The notes beneath the pieces were generated by a model. It was given only the letters and a program-made list of their open reading frames with translations, was not told the origin of the DNA and made no database searches. This document shows, one piece after another, positions 35,068 to 41,196 of a stretch of 41,196 nucleotides of DNA; the stretch's first letter is position 1; each line of letters opens with the position of its first letter. This DNA is from an uncultured Lachnospiraceae bacterium (GTDB lineage Bacteria > Bacillota > Clostridia > Lachnospirales > Lachnospiraceae). A program made the position numbers and the translations under genes. The stretch is taken from positions 1 to 41,196 of the forward strand of contig CAJUEX010000030.1 of the NCBI GenBank assembly GCA_910585715.1, in the 5' to 3' direction.

Positions 35068-36288
35068 TTAACCCCCGGATTGTACAATTCCCTTCTCTTC
35101 CCTCATAAAAAACAAAAGAAACAGACAAAGCATCAGCATAGGCAGATTAAAATCCTTCATGGAGTAATCAATGCACAGCATTCCAAGAAGCCCAATCCAT
35201 GTAGCTGCCGAAAAGGCACCATACTTCCAAAAGCCTTTTGCCAGCATAACAAGAAACAGCACAATGAGCAATATTCCTACCGGTATGGAATGCCAAAGCA
35301 TCTCTACAAGAAATACATTATGACAGTTTTTTGCCTCATTCCAAATCGCCAGCTTATTAAACTCCATGCCGATTCCGGCGGGATTGGCCAGAATTGCGGC
35401 TATGCTGGCCTTCCAGATTGGAAATCTTGAGCCCATGCTGGCCAGGTCCCTTTTAGCTGCCACATATTGATATCCATATGCCCCCATGACTCCAAACAAC
35501 AATAAGCTGATTCCTCCAAGGGCAATTTTATAAATCACGTGCAGCCTCTTCCACGGGAGCTTCCATAAGGCATATCCCGCAAACACCACCGCCACACATG
35601 CAAGGGTGGCAACAGAATTGGTCAGATATGCCGTAAACAGCACCGTAAAAACAGCGCCGAAAAACAAAAGCTTTTTTTTGAACATATCTTTAAATTTCAG
35701 GCATAAAGCGCTGTATAGCACTAAAAATACGCCATATTCACTTTTATGGGGATAAGTAAATGTCAGTCGCTTGTCCGGGTAAGTAGTAGCCTCCCCATGA
35801 TGTATGATTCTGGGTATAAGCGATGCCTTATCAAACAGCACCCTGTCTATTCCGGCATAATACAAAACGATACTGATAATACAGGATATGACAATTGTAG
35901 CAAGCAGGAAAGAAAGTACTTTATTTCTCTCAAAAAATCCTGCCGGAAGCATGTACCACAAAAGCGGAATCAGTAAAAATGCCGCTGTCTTATGAAACAG
36001 CTCCCAATAATAATGATGGTAAAAGAAATCAAAAAAAAGAGCCGTTCCCAGATAAAGCGCCAGTACTCCCATATAAATCCACATAAATTTAGACTTTTCC
36101 TTTTCCGCTTTTCCTGCAGACCCCAGAAAAAAAATCAGCCCCCAGGTCACAAATGCAGGAAGTGCAAAGGTTGTAAAATAAATGCCTTTTTTTATATATT
36201 GGTCTCTAATGGGGAAGAAAATAGTCGTTACAATTATGAGCTTTATGAAAACAGAAACTATTTTTTCCTGATTCTTGGTCAATCCCAC
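35068..36288 (-). CDS. O-antigen ligase/polymerase-like membrane protein
   Basis: 406 residues with about eleven membrane segments. Between later segments lies a loop with SRFPIWKASIAAILANPAGIGMEFN, followed by EAKNCHNVFLVEMLWHSIPVGILLIVLF, the Wzy_C arrangement with its conserved histidine. It could join finished polymer to an acceptor or polymerise it. It starts two bases after the GDPD-like gene ends and precedes the priming transferase, so these three form a small operon. Confidence 0.75.
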   Translation of the reverse strand: MGLTKNQEKIVSVFIKLIIVTTIFFPIRDQYIKKGIYFTTFALPAFVTWGLIFFLGSAGKAEKEKSKFMWIYMGVLALYLGTALFFDFFYHHYYWELFHKTAAFLLIPLLWYMLPAGFFERNKVLSFLLATIVISCIISIVLYYAGIDRVLFDKASLIPRIIHHGEATTYPDKRLTFTYPHKSEYGVFLVLYSALCLKFKDMFKKKLLFFGAVFTVLFTAYLTNSVATLACVAVVFAGYALWKLPWKRLHVIYKIALGGISLLLFGVMGAYGYQYVAAKRDLASMGSRFPIWKASIAAILANPAGIGMEFNKLAIWNEAKNCHNVFLVEMLWHSIPVGILLIVLFLVMLAKGFWKYGAFSAATWIGLLGMLCIDYSMKDFNLPMLMLCLFLLFFMREEKGIVQSGG

Positions 36289-36290
36289 AA

Positions 36291-37163
36291 TTATTCCTCC
36301 ATATCCGCCAAATCACTTTCATATAAATAATCCGAATAAATACCATTTACTCCATACCCAAGCATTTTTACCGCCTCTTCCTGTTCATTTACTGTATGGA
36401 CATATACCTTAATATCATTTTCTGTCAGTTCTTCAATGTCAGACTTGTCCTTAATCCATTTTGCAGGCATGGTTACTACCGAAATTCCGGCCTTCTTGCA
36501 AAATTCAGCTATCTTTCCATATTGGTCCTTATATTCTTTTGGCAATTTGTATAATGTAAATATATAGCTTTCAAACGGATAAATCTTTTCCATTTTGGCA
36601 TAATCTTCTTCACAATAGATTTGGACAATTACCCGTTCTAATATAGACGGGTCTGTTTTTCCGGCTATTTTCACAAACTCCTTGATAGCATCTTCAAAGG
36701 TGGTGGATTTCAATTTATGCTTTACATCTGTCACAAGGTATAAATCCTTGTGCGAAGACATATATCGGACTAATTCCTCTGCCATCACAGGCGTATAGGC
36801 TGAATAAATAGGTGTATTCTTAAATTCCTCCAGTGTGGGGGCACTTCCGTCGGAATTTTCCTGTCCCAAATCATCCTTCCAGTAATGACGCAATACCAGA
36901 ACATCATCCGATGTAAAAAGAAAATCTGCTTCCAATACTCTTTGTCCCTTTTCATAGGAATATTCCAACGCTTCAAAAGAATTTGTATAATCCTTTCCAT
37001 CAATGCCACCGAGAGCATGAGAAATCACTTTATAATTCTCAAACCAGGTTTCCTGCCTGTTTCTTCCAGTTGGCTCTGAAATATTTTTATCCTTTACTAT
37101 TAAAACACCCCAGCCAAGAAAAACCAGAAGCAAGACAGCCAGCAAAAAATACCTTTTCTTCAT
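36291..37163 (-). CDS. Glycerophosphodiester phosphodiesterase-like protein, membrane anchored
   Basis: 290 residues. An N-terminal helix at about 4-24 serves as signal or anchor. The GDPD barrel begins YKVISHALGGIDGKDYTNSFEALEYS, with the first catalytic histidine and the substrate NS. LEADFLFTSDDVLVLRHYW provides the metal-binding ExD and second histidine; GINGIYSDYL-like residues (GVNGIYSDYL) end the barrel. It probably acts outside the membrane on glycerophosphodiester or glycerol-phosphate-decorated glycans. In this cluster it might trim or remodel such decorations, which is inference. ATG 37163 follows AAAGGTG. Confidence 0.8.
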   Translation of the reverse strand: MKKRYFLLAVLLLVFLGWGVLIVKDKNISEPTGRNRQETWFENYKVISHALGGIDGKDYTNSFEALEYSYEKGQRVLEADFLFTSDDVLVLRHYWKDDLGQENSDGSAPTLEEFKNTPIYSAYTPVMAEELVRYMSSHKDLYLVTDVKHKLKSTTFEDAIKEFVKIAGKTDPSILERVIVQIYCEEDYAKMEKIYPFESYIFTLYKLPKEYKDQYGKIAEFCKKAGISVVTMPAKWIKDKSDIEELTENDIKVYVHTVNEQEEAVKMLGYGVNGIYSDYLYESDLADMEE

Positions 37164-37358
37164 TGTATCACCTTTATTCCCATTGCCTCATTTGTGCAGT
37201 CAAATTCTTCAATCTATTATGCCCAAAGCATAATCAGTATATCATTATATGGGCAAATGCGCAATTTTTTTCTCTTTTCCGCTTTTTGTGGTAAAAATTT
37301 CAACCTTTTTTTGAACATTTTTTCAGTTTCGGCATATTTACTAATTGGGTAGTGGGTA
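37164..37358. other. Intergenic stretch upstream of the GDPD operon
   Basis: This is the gene-free part between the GDPD-like start and the IS30-like element. A perfect 7-bp inverted repeat, ATTATGC at 37216-37222 and its complement at 37228-37234, could be an operator or a small hairpin. On the minus strand a TATACT with a poor -35 (TTGCGC, 17-base spacing) overlaps this area and may be the operon promoter. No gene is seen. Confidence 0.4.
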
Positions 37359-38607
37359 TTTTGTAGAATTTAACTATACAGAATGAAATACAGCAGATAT
37401 GCTACCCTTACTATACCAGAGTGCGCCCGCCTTGTAAACTCCCTTTTGCTGGAATGGGCGCAGTTTTAAGGCTGCCACTGCTGCCAGCCTCTCAAAGTCG
37501 CTGTATCTGATATTAAGCCAGCTTTTCCAGCTCTTCTGTGAAAAGCTCCCCAGCAGAACGGTAGCCATGTATCCTGCGTGGGTATCCGTTTATCCAGCCC
37601 TCTATTTTCTCTATTTCCTCGTCGGTCTTGTCGTCAAAGTTTGTCCCCTTTGGCACTTTGCGCCGTACCATTTTATTAGTTACCTCATTCGTGCCACGCT
37701 CCCAGCTGCTATACGGGTGGCAGTAATATAAATGTGTCCTCTTTTCCCCCTCTTCCAGTATAGAACGCTCTAAGCCGTTCACGTCGGCAAACTCGCTGCC
37801 ATTGTCTACCGTGATTGTCTTAAATATCTGTCTAAACATATCCGCACCGTATCTGCGCTCTAATCTATCCAGCGCCGCTACTACCGCCTCGTCTGTATGG
37901 TCTGGCAGCTTAAATATAATCTCGTCCCGTGTCTTTCTTTCCGTCAGTACCAGCAGCACGTTTTTAGACACTCCCCGCTTGCCTATCACGCTATCCATTT
38001 CCCAGTGTCCGAACTCTTCCCGCTGGTCTATCTCTTCTGGGCGCTTTTCTATGCTGTCGCCTGCTGCCGCCCGTGCCTGCTGCTTGCGTACTTTCTTATA
38101 GCCCCGCTTTTTATTCTTCTTTACTGGCAAATCCTTATTAGTCAGTTTAAGGAAAACGCCCTTATCTATGTAGCTGTAAAGGGTAGCCACGCAGACGGTA
38201 GTATTAAATTCCCCCTCTCTACCCTGCGCCTTAAGCTCTCCCAGCACTGCTGCTGGGCTGTAATCCTCGTTTACTATCTTGTCCTCTATGTAATTTGCAT
38301 ATGCAATATCGTTGCCTATTTTAAGCTGTGTGCCTCTTACCTTTAAATTTTCCTCTGCCTTTTCCTGTGCTATGTCTGGGCTGTATCTTATTTCCGTCGT
38401 CCAGTCACTATTACGGTGTTCGTATTCTCCCCTTTTCAGCTCATTATATATAGTGCTGCGGTGTACTCCCAGATGCTTTGCTATTTTCGCCTTGCTTAAG
38501 CCCTCTTTAAGCAGCGCCTCTATTTTTATCCTATCTGCCCTTGTCAGCTGGTGGCTGCCTTTTTTATTTGCCATTGTTTCTACCTCTCTTTAGTCCTATA
38601 TACAACG
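37359..38607 (-). mobile_element. IS30-family insertion sequence, ends approximate
   Basis: The transposase gene at 37513-38574 defines the element. Candidate imperfect ends are TTGTAGAATTTAACTA at 37361-37376 and, on the other strand, TTGTATATAGGACTA at 38605-38591, sharing about ten positions. That gives roughly 1.25 kb, the normal IS30 size. The right end would touch the T-tract of the terminator at 38612-38639. The 140 bases after the transposase stop hold no recognised gene. The ends are weakly supported. Confidence 0.45.
37513..38574 (-). CDS. IS30-family transposase
   Basis: 353 residues. The N-terminal helix-turn-helix reads LTRADRIKIEALLKEGLSKAKIAKHLGVHRSTIYNELKRG. The DDE catalytic core follows with GHWEMDSVIGKRG (first Asp), ITVDNGSEFADV (second Asp) and PYSSWERGTNEVTN (Glu). 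The length and order are standard and the gene looks intact, so it is probably active. The codon choice and higher GC resemble the prophage side more than the glycan genes. Confidence 0.92.
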   Translation of the reverse strand: MANKKGSHQLTRADRIKIEALLKEGLSKAKIAKHLGVHRSTIYNELKRGEYEHRNSDWTTEIRYSPDIAQEKAEENLKVRGTQLKIGNDIAYANYIEDKIVNEDYSPAAVLGELKAQGREGEFNTTVCVATLYSYIDKGVFLKLTNKDLPVKKNKKRGYKKVRKQQARAAAGDSIEKRPEEIDQREEFGHWEMDSVIGKRGVSKNVLLVLTERKTRDEIIFKLPDHTDEAVVAALDRLERRYGADMFRQIFKTITVDNGSEFADVNGLERSILEEGEKRTHLYYCHPYSSWERGTNEVTNKMVRRKVPKGTNFDDKTDEEIEKIEGWINGYPRRIHGYRSAGELFTEELEKLA

Positions 38608-38611
38608 AAAA

Positions 38612-38639
38612 GCCGCAAACTCTTTTACAAGTCTACGGC
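38612..38639 (-). terminator. Rho-independent terminator after the K+ channel gene
   Basis: The stem pairs 38612-38621 with 38630-38639 (ten base pairs, two of them G-U in the minus-strand RNA) around an 8-base loop, followed on the minus strand by TTTTCGTT. It lies 24 bases after the channel stop codon and right beside the IS30-like element. Confidence 0.6.
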
Positions 38640-38662
38640 ATACCCCTAATCTGTACTGCTGC

Positions 38663-39400
38663 TCATTCTTTTTTAATCTCGTCCATATATCCAGCCGTTA
38701 TAATACCTGCTGGCAGGGCTACTATAGCAATCCCTACAAATGATGAAAGCATAGTCACGACACGCCCAATAGTGGAAACTGGGTATATATCCCCATATCC
38801 CATAGTCGTAAGGCTAACCGTAGCCCAATATATAGCAGAAAAGAAATTATCAAATGTATCCGGCTCAACATTAAATATAATCAACGCACATATAACAATG
38901 TACGCAGCAGCCAGTACACATACCGCCAAAAGTGGTTCTTTTTGTTTCTTAATCACATTGGAAATTACAATTATGCTTCTTGAATATCTAAAAATCTTAA
39001 ATACCCTAAATGTGCGTATCAATCTGAATAGTTTTAAAATCTTAAATCCAGACGTTATAATAGTGAACGTAGGAAGAATAGCCAAAAGGTCAATGATAGC
39101 CATAGGTGTAAATGGATAAATAGCAAATAGTTTTACTCCCCTCCATGAACTTGTATTTGTTTTTCTGTTTTCCCGTACTACTCTCAGTTTATAATCTGCC
39201 GTTATGAAACGCAACAGATAATCTATAACAAAAATTCCAGCGGTTACATAGTCTATTGCTAAAAATAAAGCATTTATTTCCTTGAACGCCAAAGGAATAA
39301 GGCTAATTACAATAGCGCACATCATAACCACATCATAAAATCTGCTTAATTTGTCGTTTCCGTCCGACAGTTCTATTACCTCAAATATTCGTTTTCTCAT
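38663..39400 (-). CDS. Voltage-gated-type potassium channel
   Basis: 245 residues from ATG 39400, two bases after the XRE stop; an ATG at 39418 overlaps that gene. Six membrane segments are visible. S4 at about 120-141 has arginines or lysines every third residue (KILKLFRLIRTFRVFKIFRY). The pore loop TVSLTTMGYGDIYP carries the K+ selectivity filter at 199-204, followed by S6. It is a complete KvAP-like subunit and would form a tetramer in the inner membrane. It is the last gene of an operon with two tiny membrane peptides and a repressor, beside prophage lysis genes. Confidence 0.88.
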   Translation of the reverse strand: MRKRIFEVIELSDGNDKLSRFYDVVMMCAIVISLIPLAFKEINALFLAIDYVTAGIFVIDYLLRFITADYKLRVVRENRKTNTSSWRGVKLFAIYPFTPMAIIDLLAILPTFTIITSGFKILKLFRLIRTFRVFKIFRYSRSIIVISNVIKKQKEPLLAVCVLAAAYIVICALIIFNVEPDTFDNFFSAIYWATVSLTTMGYGDIYPVSTIGRVVTMLSSFVGIAIVALPAGIITAGYMDEIKKE

Positions 39401-39401
39401 T

Positions 39402-39623
39402 TTAGCCAGCCTCGCCATTTCGTGTATTTTTTATTTCTAAAATCTCGTCAGCAGATGCGCCAAGCTCTTTACATATCTTTGCAAGAGTTAATGCGCTCGG
39501 CGTAAGCTCGTTGTTCTCCCAGCGGCTTATATCTTTCTGGTAAACTTGCAGGCGTTCTGCAAGTTCTTTCTGCGTCACGCCTGCGCTCTTTCTTACTTTT
39601 TTGATATTTGCGCCTAAATTCAT
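39402..39623 (-). CDS. XRE-family helix-turn-helix regulator
   Basis: 73 residues, nearly all helix-turn-helix: LGANIKKVRKSAGVTQKELAERL, then YQKDISRWENNELTPSALTLAKICKEL. It is a compact Cro/C1-type DNA-binding protein. ATG 39623 overlaps the upstream small gene by four bases and is preceded by GAGAGG. The channel gene follows within two bases. It probably represses the operon promoter at 39971-39999, which has an inverted repeat between -35 and -10; that is inference from arrangement. Confidence 0.88.
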   Translation of the reverse strand: MNLGANIKKVRKSAGVTQKELAERLQVYQKDISRWENNELTPSALTLAKICKELGASADEILEIKNTRNGEAG

Positions 39624-39718
39624 GCTTTACCTCTCTTTTCTTTCGCTCTCATTACCAGAGCTACCAGCAGCTTTACCAGCCCTGCGGCTACCAAAAAAAT
39701 ACCTAATTTCAAAAGCAT
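39620..39718 (-). CDS. Tiny single-span membrane protein
   Basis: 32 residues from ATG 39718, or 30 from the TTG at 39712, which has the better-spaced AAAGG. One hydrophobic helix (GIFLVAAGLVKLLVALVM) is followed by a basic tail (RAKEKRGKA). The stop overlaps the XRE start (ATGA), showing translational coupling. The longer open frame to 39868 is not believed, as it runs across another small gene and a hairpin. No family is recognised; the shape is that of small membrane peptides found in phages and toxin modules. Confidence 0.55.
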   Translation of the reverse strand: MLLKLGIFLVAAGLVKLLVALVMRAKEKRGKA

Positions 39719-39761
39719 ACCCTTTACTCGGCTTTGGGTTTGTGTTATATTCTTAGTAGGC

Positions 39762-39779
39762 GGCGGGCTTTCGCCCGCC
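39762..39779 (-). other. GC-rich hairpin between two tiny genes
   Basis: A perfect 7-bp GGCGGGC stem at 39762-39768 pairs with 39773-39779 across a 4-base loop. There is no T-tract on the minus strand after it, so it may be an attenuator, RNA-stability element or weak terminator between the 38-residue gene and the rest of the operon. Confidence 0.5.
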
Positions 39780-39786
39780 TTTGGCT

Positions 39787-39903
39787 CTAACCTAATAGCT
39801 TGTCTATTATGATTAGTGCCGCCCCTACGATTAAGTCTATCAGTGCATTTGCCGCCAGCTCTTGCCATTTGATAGGCTTTTTCTTTTGTTTCTTTTTACC
39901 CAA
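39787..39903 (-). CDS. Tiny lysine-rich single-span membrane protein, TTG start
   Basis: 38 residues starting at TTG 39903 with AGGAG ten bases upstream. The N-terminus is a run of lysines (MGKKKQKKKPIKWQEL), followed by one hydrophobic helix (ALIDLIVGAALIIIDKLLG). It is the first gene after the promoter at 39971-39999. Proteins of this shape recur near lysis genes of Clostridia prophages in my recollection, without known function. The strong ribosome binding site and position support it as real. Confidence 0.6.
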   Translation of the reverse strand: MGKKKQKKKPIKWQELAANALIDLIVGAALIIIDKLLG

Positions 39904-39970
39904 TCTGCCGTTTCTCCTTTCTGCGCCTTGCGCTTTATAGTTTCTTACTGTTCTCCTTTCTATGTCTTAA

Positions 39971-39999
39971 ATTATATACCTTTTTCGGTATATTGTCAA
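39971..39999 (-). promoter_or_regulatory. Consensus promoter with embedded operator-like palindrome
   Basis: TTGACA (39999-39994), exactly 17 bases, then TATAAT (39976-39971) on the minus strand: a full consensus promoter. Inside the spacer, ATATACC and GGTATAT face each other around GAAAAA. A related half-site, ACGAAAAACG, lies just upstream at about 40003-40012, with another small palindrome at 40010-40020. This is what a repressed phage-type promoter looks like; the XRE protein is the obvious candidate. Confidence 0.75.
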
Positions 40000-40021
40000 T
40001 GCGTTTTTCGTAAAATTTACC

Positions 40022-40063
40022 AAAAAAATAAGAGGGTAAGCAGCCCGTAAGCCGCCTGCCCTC
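40022..40063 (-). terminator. Rho-independent terminator after the amidase gene
   Basis: A 12-bp stem (40032-40043 with 40052-40063, some G-U pairs) around an 8-base loop. On the minus strand it is followed after a few bases by a run of seven Ts. It ends the lysis operon eight bases after the amidase stop. Confidence 0.75.
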
Positions 40064-40070
40064 ATTCTTC

Positions 40071-41027
40071 TTACGCTAAGCGTGTGGCATAGTCAAGACT
40101 TATCCAGCCTGCGCCGCTTTTCAGCCTGCCCCAGCCTGCCGTACTTCCTTTGCCCGCTTTCACTTCCACAATGGTAAATACGCCCTTGCCCGTATTCTCT
40201 CCCGTCTTTGCATAGTCCGTCCCTGCGTCCGTTCTTATATTAAGGTCTAATATATCCACTTTAACCTTAAACGGCACGTCTGCCGCCTCCTGCGGCTTTT
40301 CCTGCGGTGCTACTACCTGCTGCCCGCCTGCATATCTGTATACCGCCCTGCCGTTCCAGTCGTACACGGTGTAGCCGTCCGTGCAGGCTTTCTTTGCGTT
40401 ATCCAGAGAAGAACAAGCCCCTATCTGGCTCTTTGCATCTTCCCAGCTCTTGCGCACACGGTATAATCTATCTATCTGGCTGCTACCAGCAGATGCAGCG
40501 CCGCTTATCAGCTGCTTAAACTCGTCCCATGTATGCGCCGTGGTGTTGTATACATACGGGTTTGGGCAAATCTTCCCCGTAACGTCATAATGCCTTATGA
40601 CGTGCGACGCAGGCACATTGTACTTATCCATTAAGTACCGTGTCAGCTCTGCCGCAGCCTCTACCGTTGCGTCCTCAAAGTACCAATCTTTATCAGTGGC
40701 GCCCATGCTCGCCGTGTCTTTCTTCTTTACGCACATTTCAATACCGATACTGTTTGCATTTCGGCACTCTGCGTGCTTATAGCTCTTAGCGCCGCAGTGC
40801 CACGCTATATTTTTATCCTCTACGCTCTGCCAGATTGCCCCGTCATACCCTACAAAGTAATGCGCAGAGGCGTTGCGGTTGCCGCCTGCAAAATAATTGC
40901 AGTTTGCCTTTGCGTCCCCCAGTGCGCCCGTATAATGAATGACAATATACTTAATTCTGGAAACATCACCCGCATTGTGATTGAATTTTGAAATCAGTTT
41001 ATTTATTATCCTTTTAAAAAATCCCAT
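40071..41027 (-). CDS. Prophage endolysin: N-acetylmuramoyl-L-alanine amidase with SH3 domain
   Basis: 318 residues from ATG 41027 behind GAGGT; the frame to 41072 has no site. An Amidase_2 domain covers about 22-170. IVIHYTGA (His31) and VIRHYDVTGKICPNP supply the zinc ligands His, His and Cys, and SAHYFVGYDG and NSIGIEM are typical of the family. A linker domain (YRVRKSWEDAKSQIG ... YTVYDWNG) follows, as often seen in Clostridia phage lysins. A bacterial SH3 wall-binding domain (LNIRTDAGTDY ... GWGRLKSGAGWISL) ends the protein. It cuts peptidoglycan for phage release. Confidence 0.92.
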   Translation of the reverse strand: MGFFKRIINKLISKFNHNAGDVSRIKYIVIHYTGALGDAKANCNYFAGGNRNASAHYFVGYDGAIWQSVEDKNIAWHCGAKSYKHAECRNANSIGIEMCVKKKDTASMGATDKDWYFEDATVEAAAELTRYLMDKYNVPASHVIRHYDVTGKICPNPYVYNTTAHTWDEFKQLISGAASAGSSQIDRLYRVRKSWEDAKSQIGACSSLDNAKKACTDGYTVYDWNGRAVYRYAGGQQVVAPQEKPQEAADVPFKVKVDILDLNIRTDAGTDYAKTGENTGKGVFTIVEVKAGKGSTAGWGRLKSGAGWISLDYATRLA

Positions 41028-41052
41028 GCTATACCTCTTTTCTATATAACAA

Positions 41053-41076
41053 GCGCCTACGGTTTCCCGCAAGCGC
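41053..41076 (-). other. Hairpin with GNRA-type loop between holin-like and amidase genes
   Basis: Ten base pairs (41053-41062 with 41067-41076, two G-U in the minus-strand RNA) enclose a GAAA loop in the minus-strand transcript. No T-tract follows. It ends 26 bases before the amidase start and could tune amidase expression or RNA stability. Confidence 0.45.
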
Positions 41077-41091
41077 CCTACTGCATACTGT

Positions 41092-41196
41092 TTATGCCTT
41101 TTTATTTTTCCTGCTGTCTGGTCCCTCTACGCTGCCCGTTTTGCTGTTTCCGTCCAGCTCGTCCGTGTCTGGCAGCTCGTCCGTGTACTTCCCCAG
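41092..41196 (-). CDS. C-terminal tail of a probable holin or lysis-module protein (partial)
   Basis: The last 34 codons of a gene entering from beyond the window, in frame to a TAA at 41092-41094. The visible part is hydrophilic and charged (GKYTDELPDTDELDG ... SRKNKK). It includes an 18-base imperfect repeat (41155-41168 and 41173-41186) that encodes two copies of a TDEL motif. Position directly before an endolysin suggests a holin, whose tails are charged like this, but no membrane part is visible. Confidence 0.45.
   Translation of the reverse strand: MGKYTDELPDTDELDGNSKTGSVEGPDSRKNKKA

Noticed and set aside
37374..37512. Open frame after the transposase stop
   Set aside because: No start signal and no recognised protein; it is best read as the untranslated end of the IS30-like element.
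39719..39868. 82-codon reading of the small membrane gene
   Set aside because: Its first 50 codons cross the 38-residue gene and a GC-rich hairpin in another frame and have no membrane or family pattern.
1..41196. CRISPR arrays, tRNA or rRNA genes
   Set aside because: No regularly spaced repeats of suitable length and no cloverleaf-like or rRNA-like sequence were noticed on either strand.

Overview
The window looks like a chromosomal stretch from an AT-rich, Gram-positive gut Clostridia, most likely Lachnospiraceae. The grounds are strong AGGAGG-type ribosome binding sites, an Rpn-type nuclease with the GRKE repeat tail common in that family, Wzx/Wzy-type surface polysaccharide genes without LPS genes, and a Clostridia-style prophage amidase. 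Every gene I can support is on the minus strand, so transcription runs from high to low coordinates. The taxonomic call is inference from gene content only.

Layout in the direction of transcription. (1) 41.2-38.6 kb: prophage end with the tail of a holin-like protein, an amidase/SH3 endolysin and a terminator. Next is a separately promoted, probably self-repressed operon of two tiny membrane peptides, an XRE repressor and a voltage-gated-type K+ channel, then an IS30-family element. (2) 37.2-33.6 kb: an extracytoplasmic GDPD-like protein, an O-antigen ligase/polymerase-like protein and the priming polyprenyl-phosphate sugar transferase. (3) 33.5-28.2 kb: a SNF2 helicase and SWIM-zinc-finger pair, then a separately promoted AAA15 ATPase plus TOPRIM-like pair that resembles PARIS/RloAB-type defence. 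(4) 28.1-26.1 kb: a second O-antigen ligase-like protein and an orphan 91-residue ORF. (5) 26.0-1.5 kb: the main polysaccharide operon, started by a good promoter. It encodes a chain-length regulator with a degenerate kinase-like tail, a PssD/PssE-type split glycosyltransferase, a sugar-nucleotide SDR, two GT4s, a GT2, two hexapeptide acyltransferases, a Wzy, a sialyltransferase-like GT52 and a Wzx. It also holds five acyltransferase-3 loci, a CMP-sugar synthetase, a DRE-TIM aldolase, two KdsC-like phosphatases and two related polytopic membrane proteins. (6) 1.5-0 kb: an Rpn-type nuclease and a cyclase-motif gene cut short at a likely insertion-sequence end.

How it fits together: the priming transferase, glycosyltransferases, Wzx, Wzy and chain-length protein describe a complete Wzx/Wzy-dependent surface polysaccharide. 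The aldolase, NeuA-like cytidylyltransferase, KdsC-like phosphatase and GT52-like transferase suggest that a CMP-activated acidic keto-sugar is part of the repeat, made without a recognisable NeuB. The many acyltransferases would decorate it. One acyltransferase is out of frame at a G10 tract, in a way that one base of slippage would repair, and a second is broken at a T6 run. At 3.1-7.3 kb a phosphatase-membrane gene-spacer unit has been duplicated, and the membrane gene between the repeated flanks differs completely between the two copies. Together these point to a locus built for antigenic variation.
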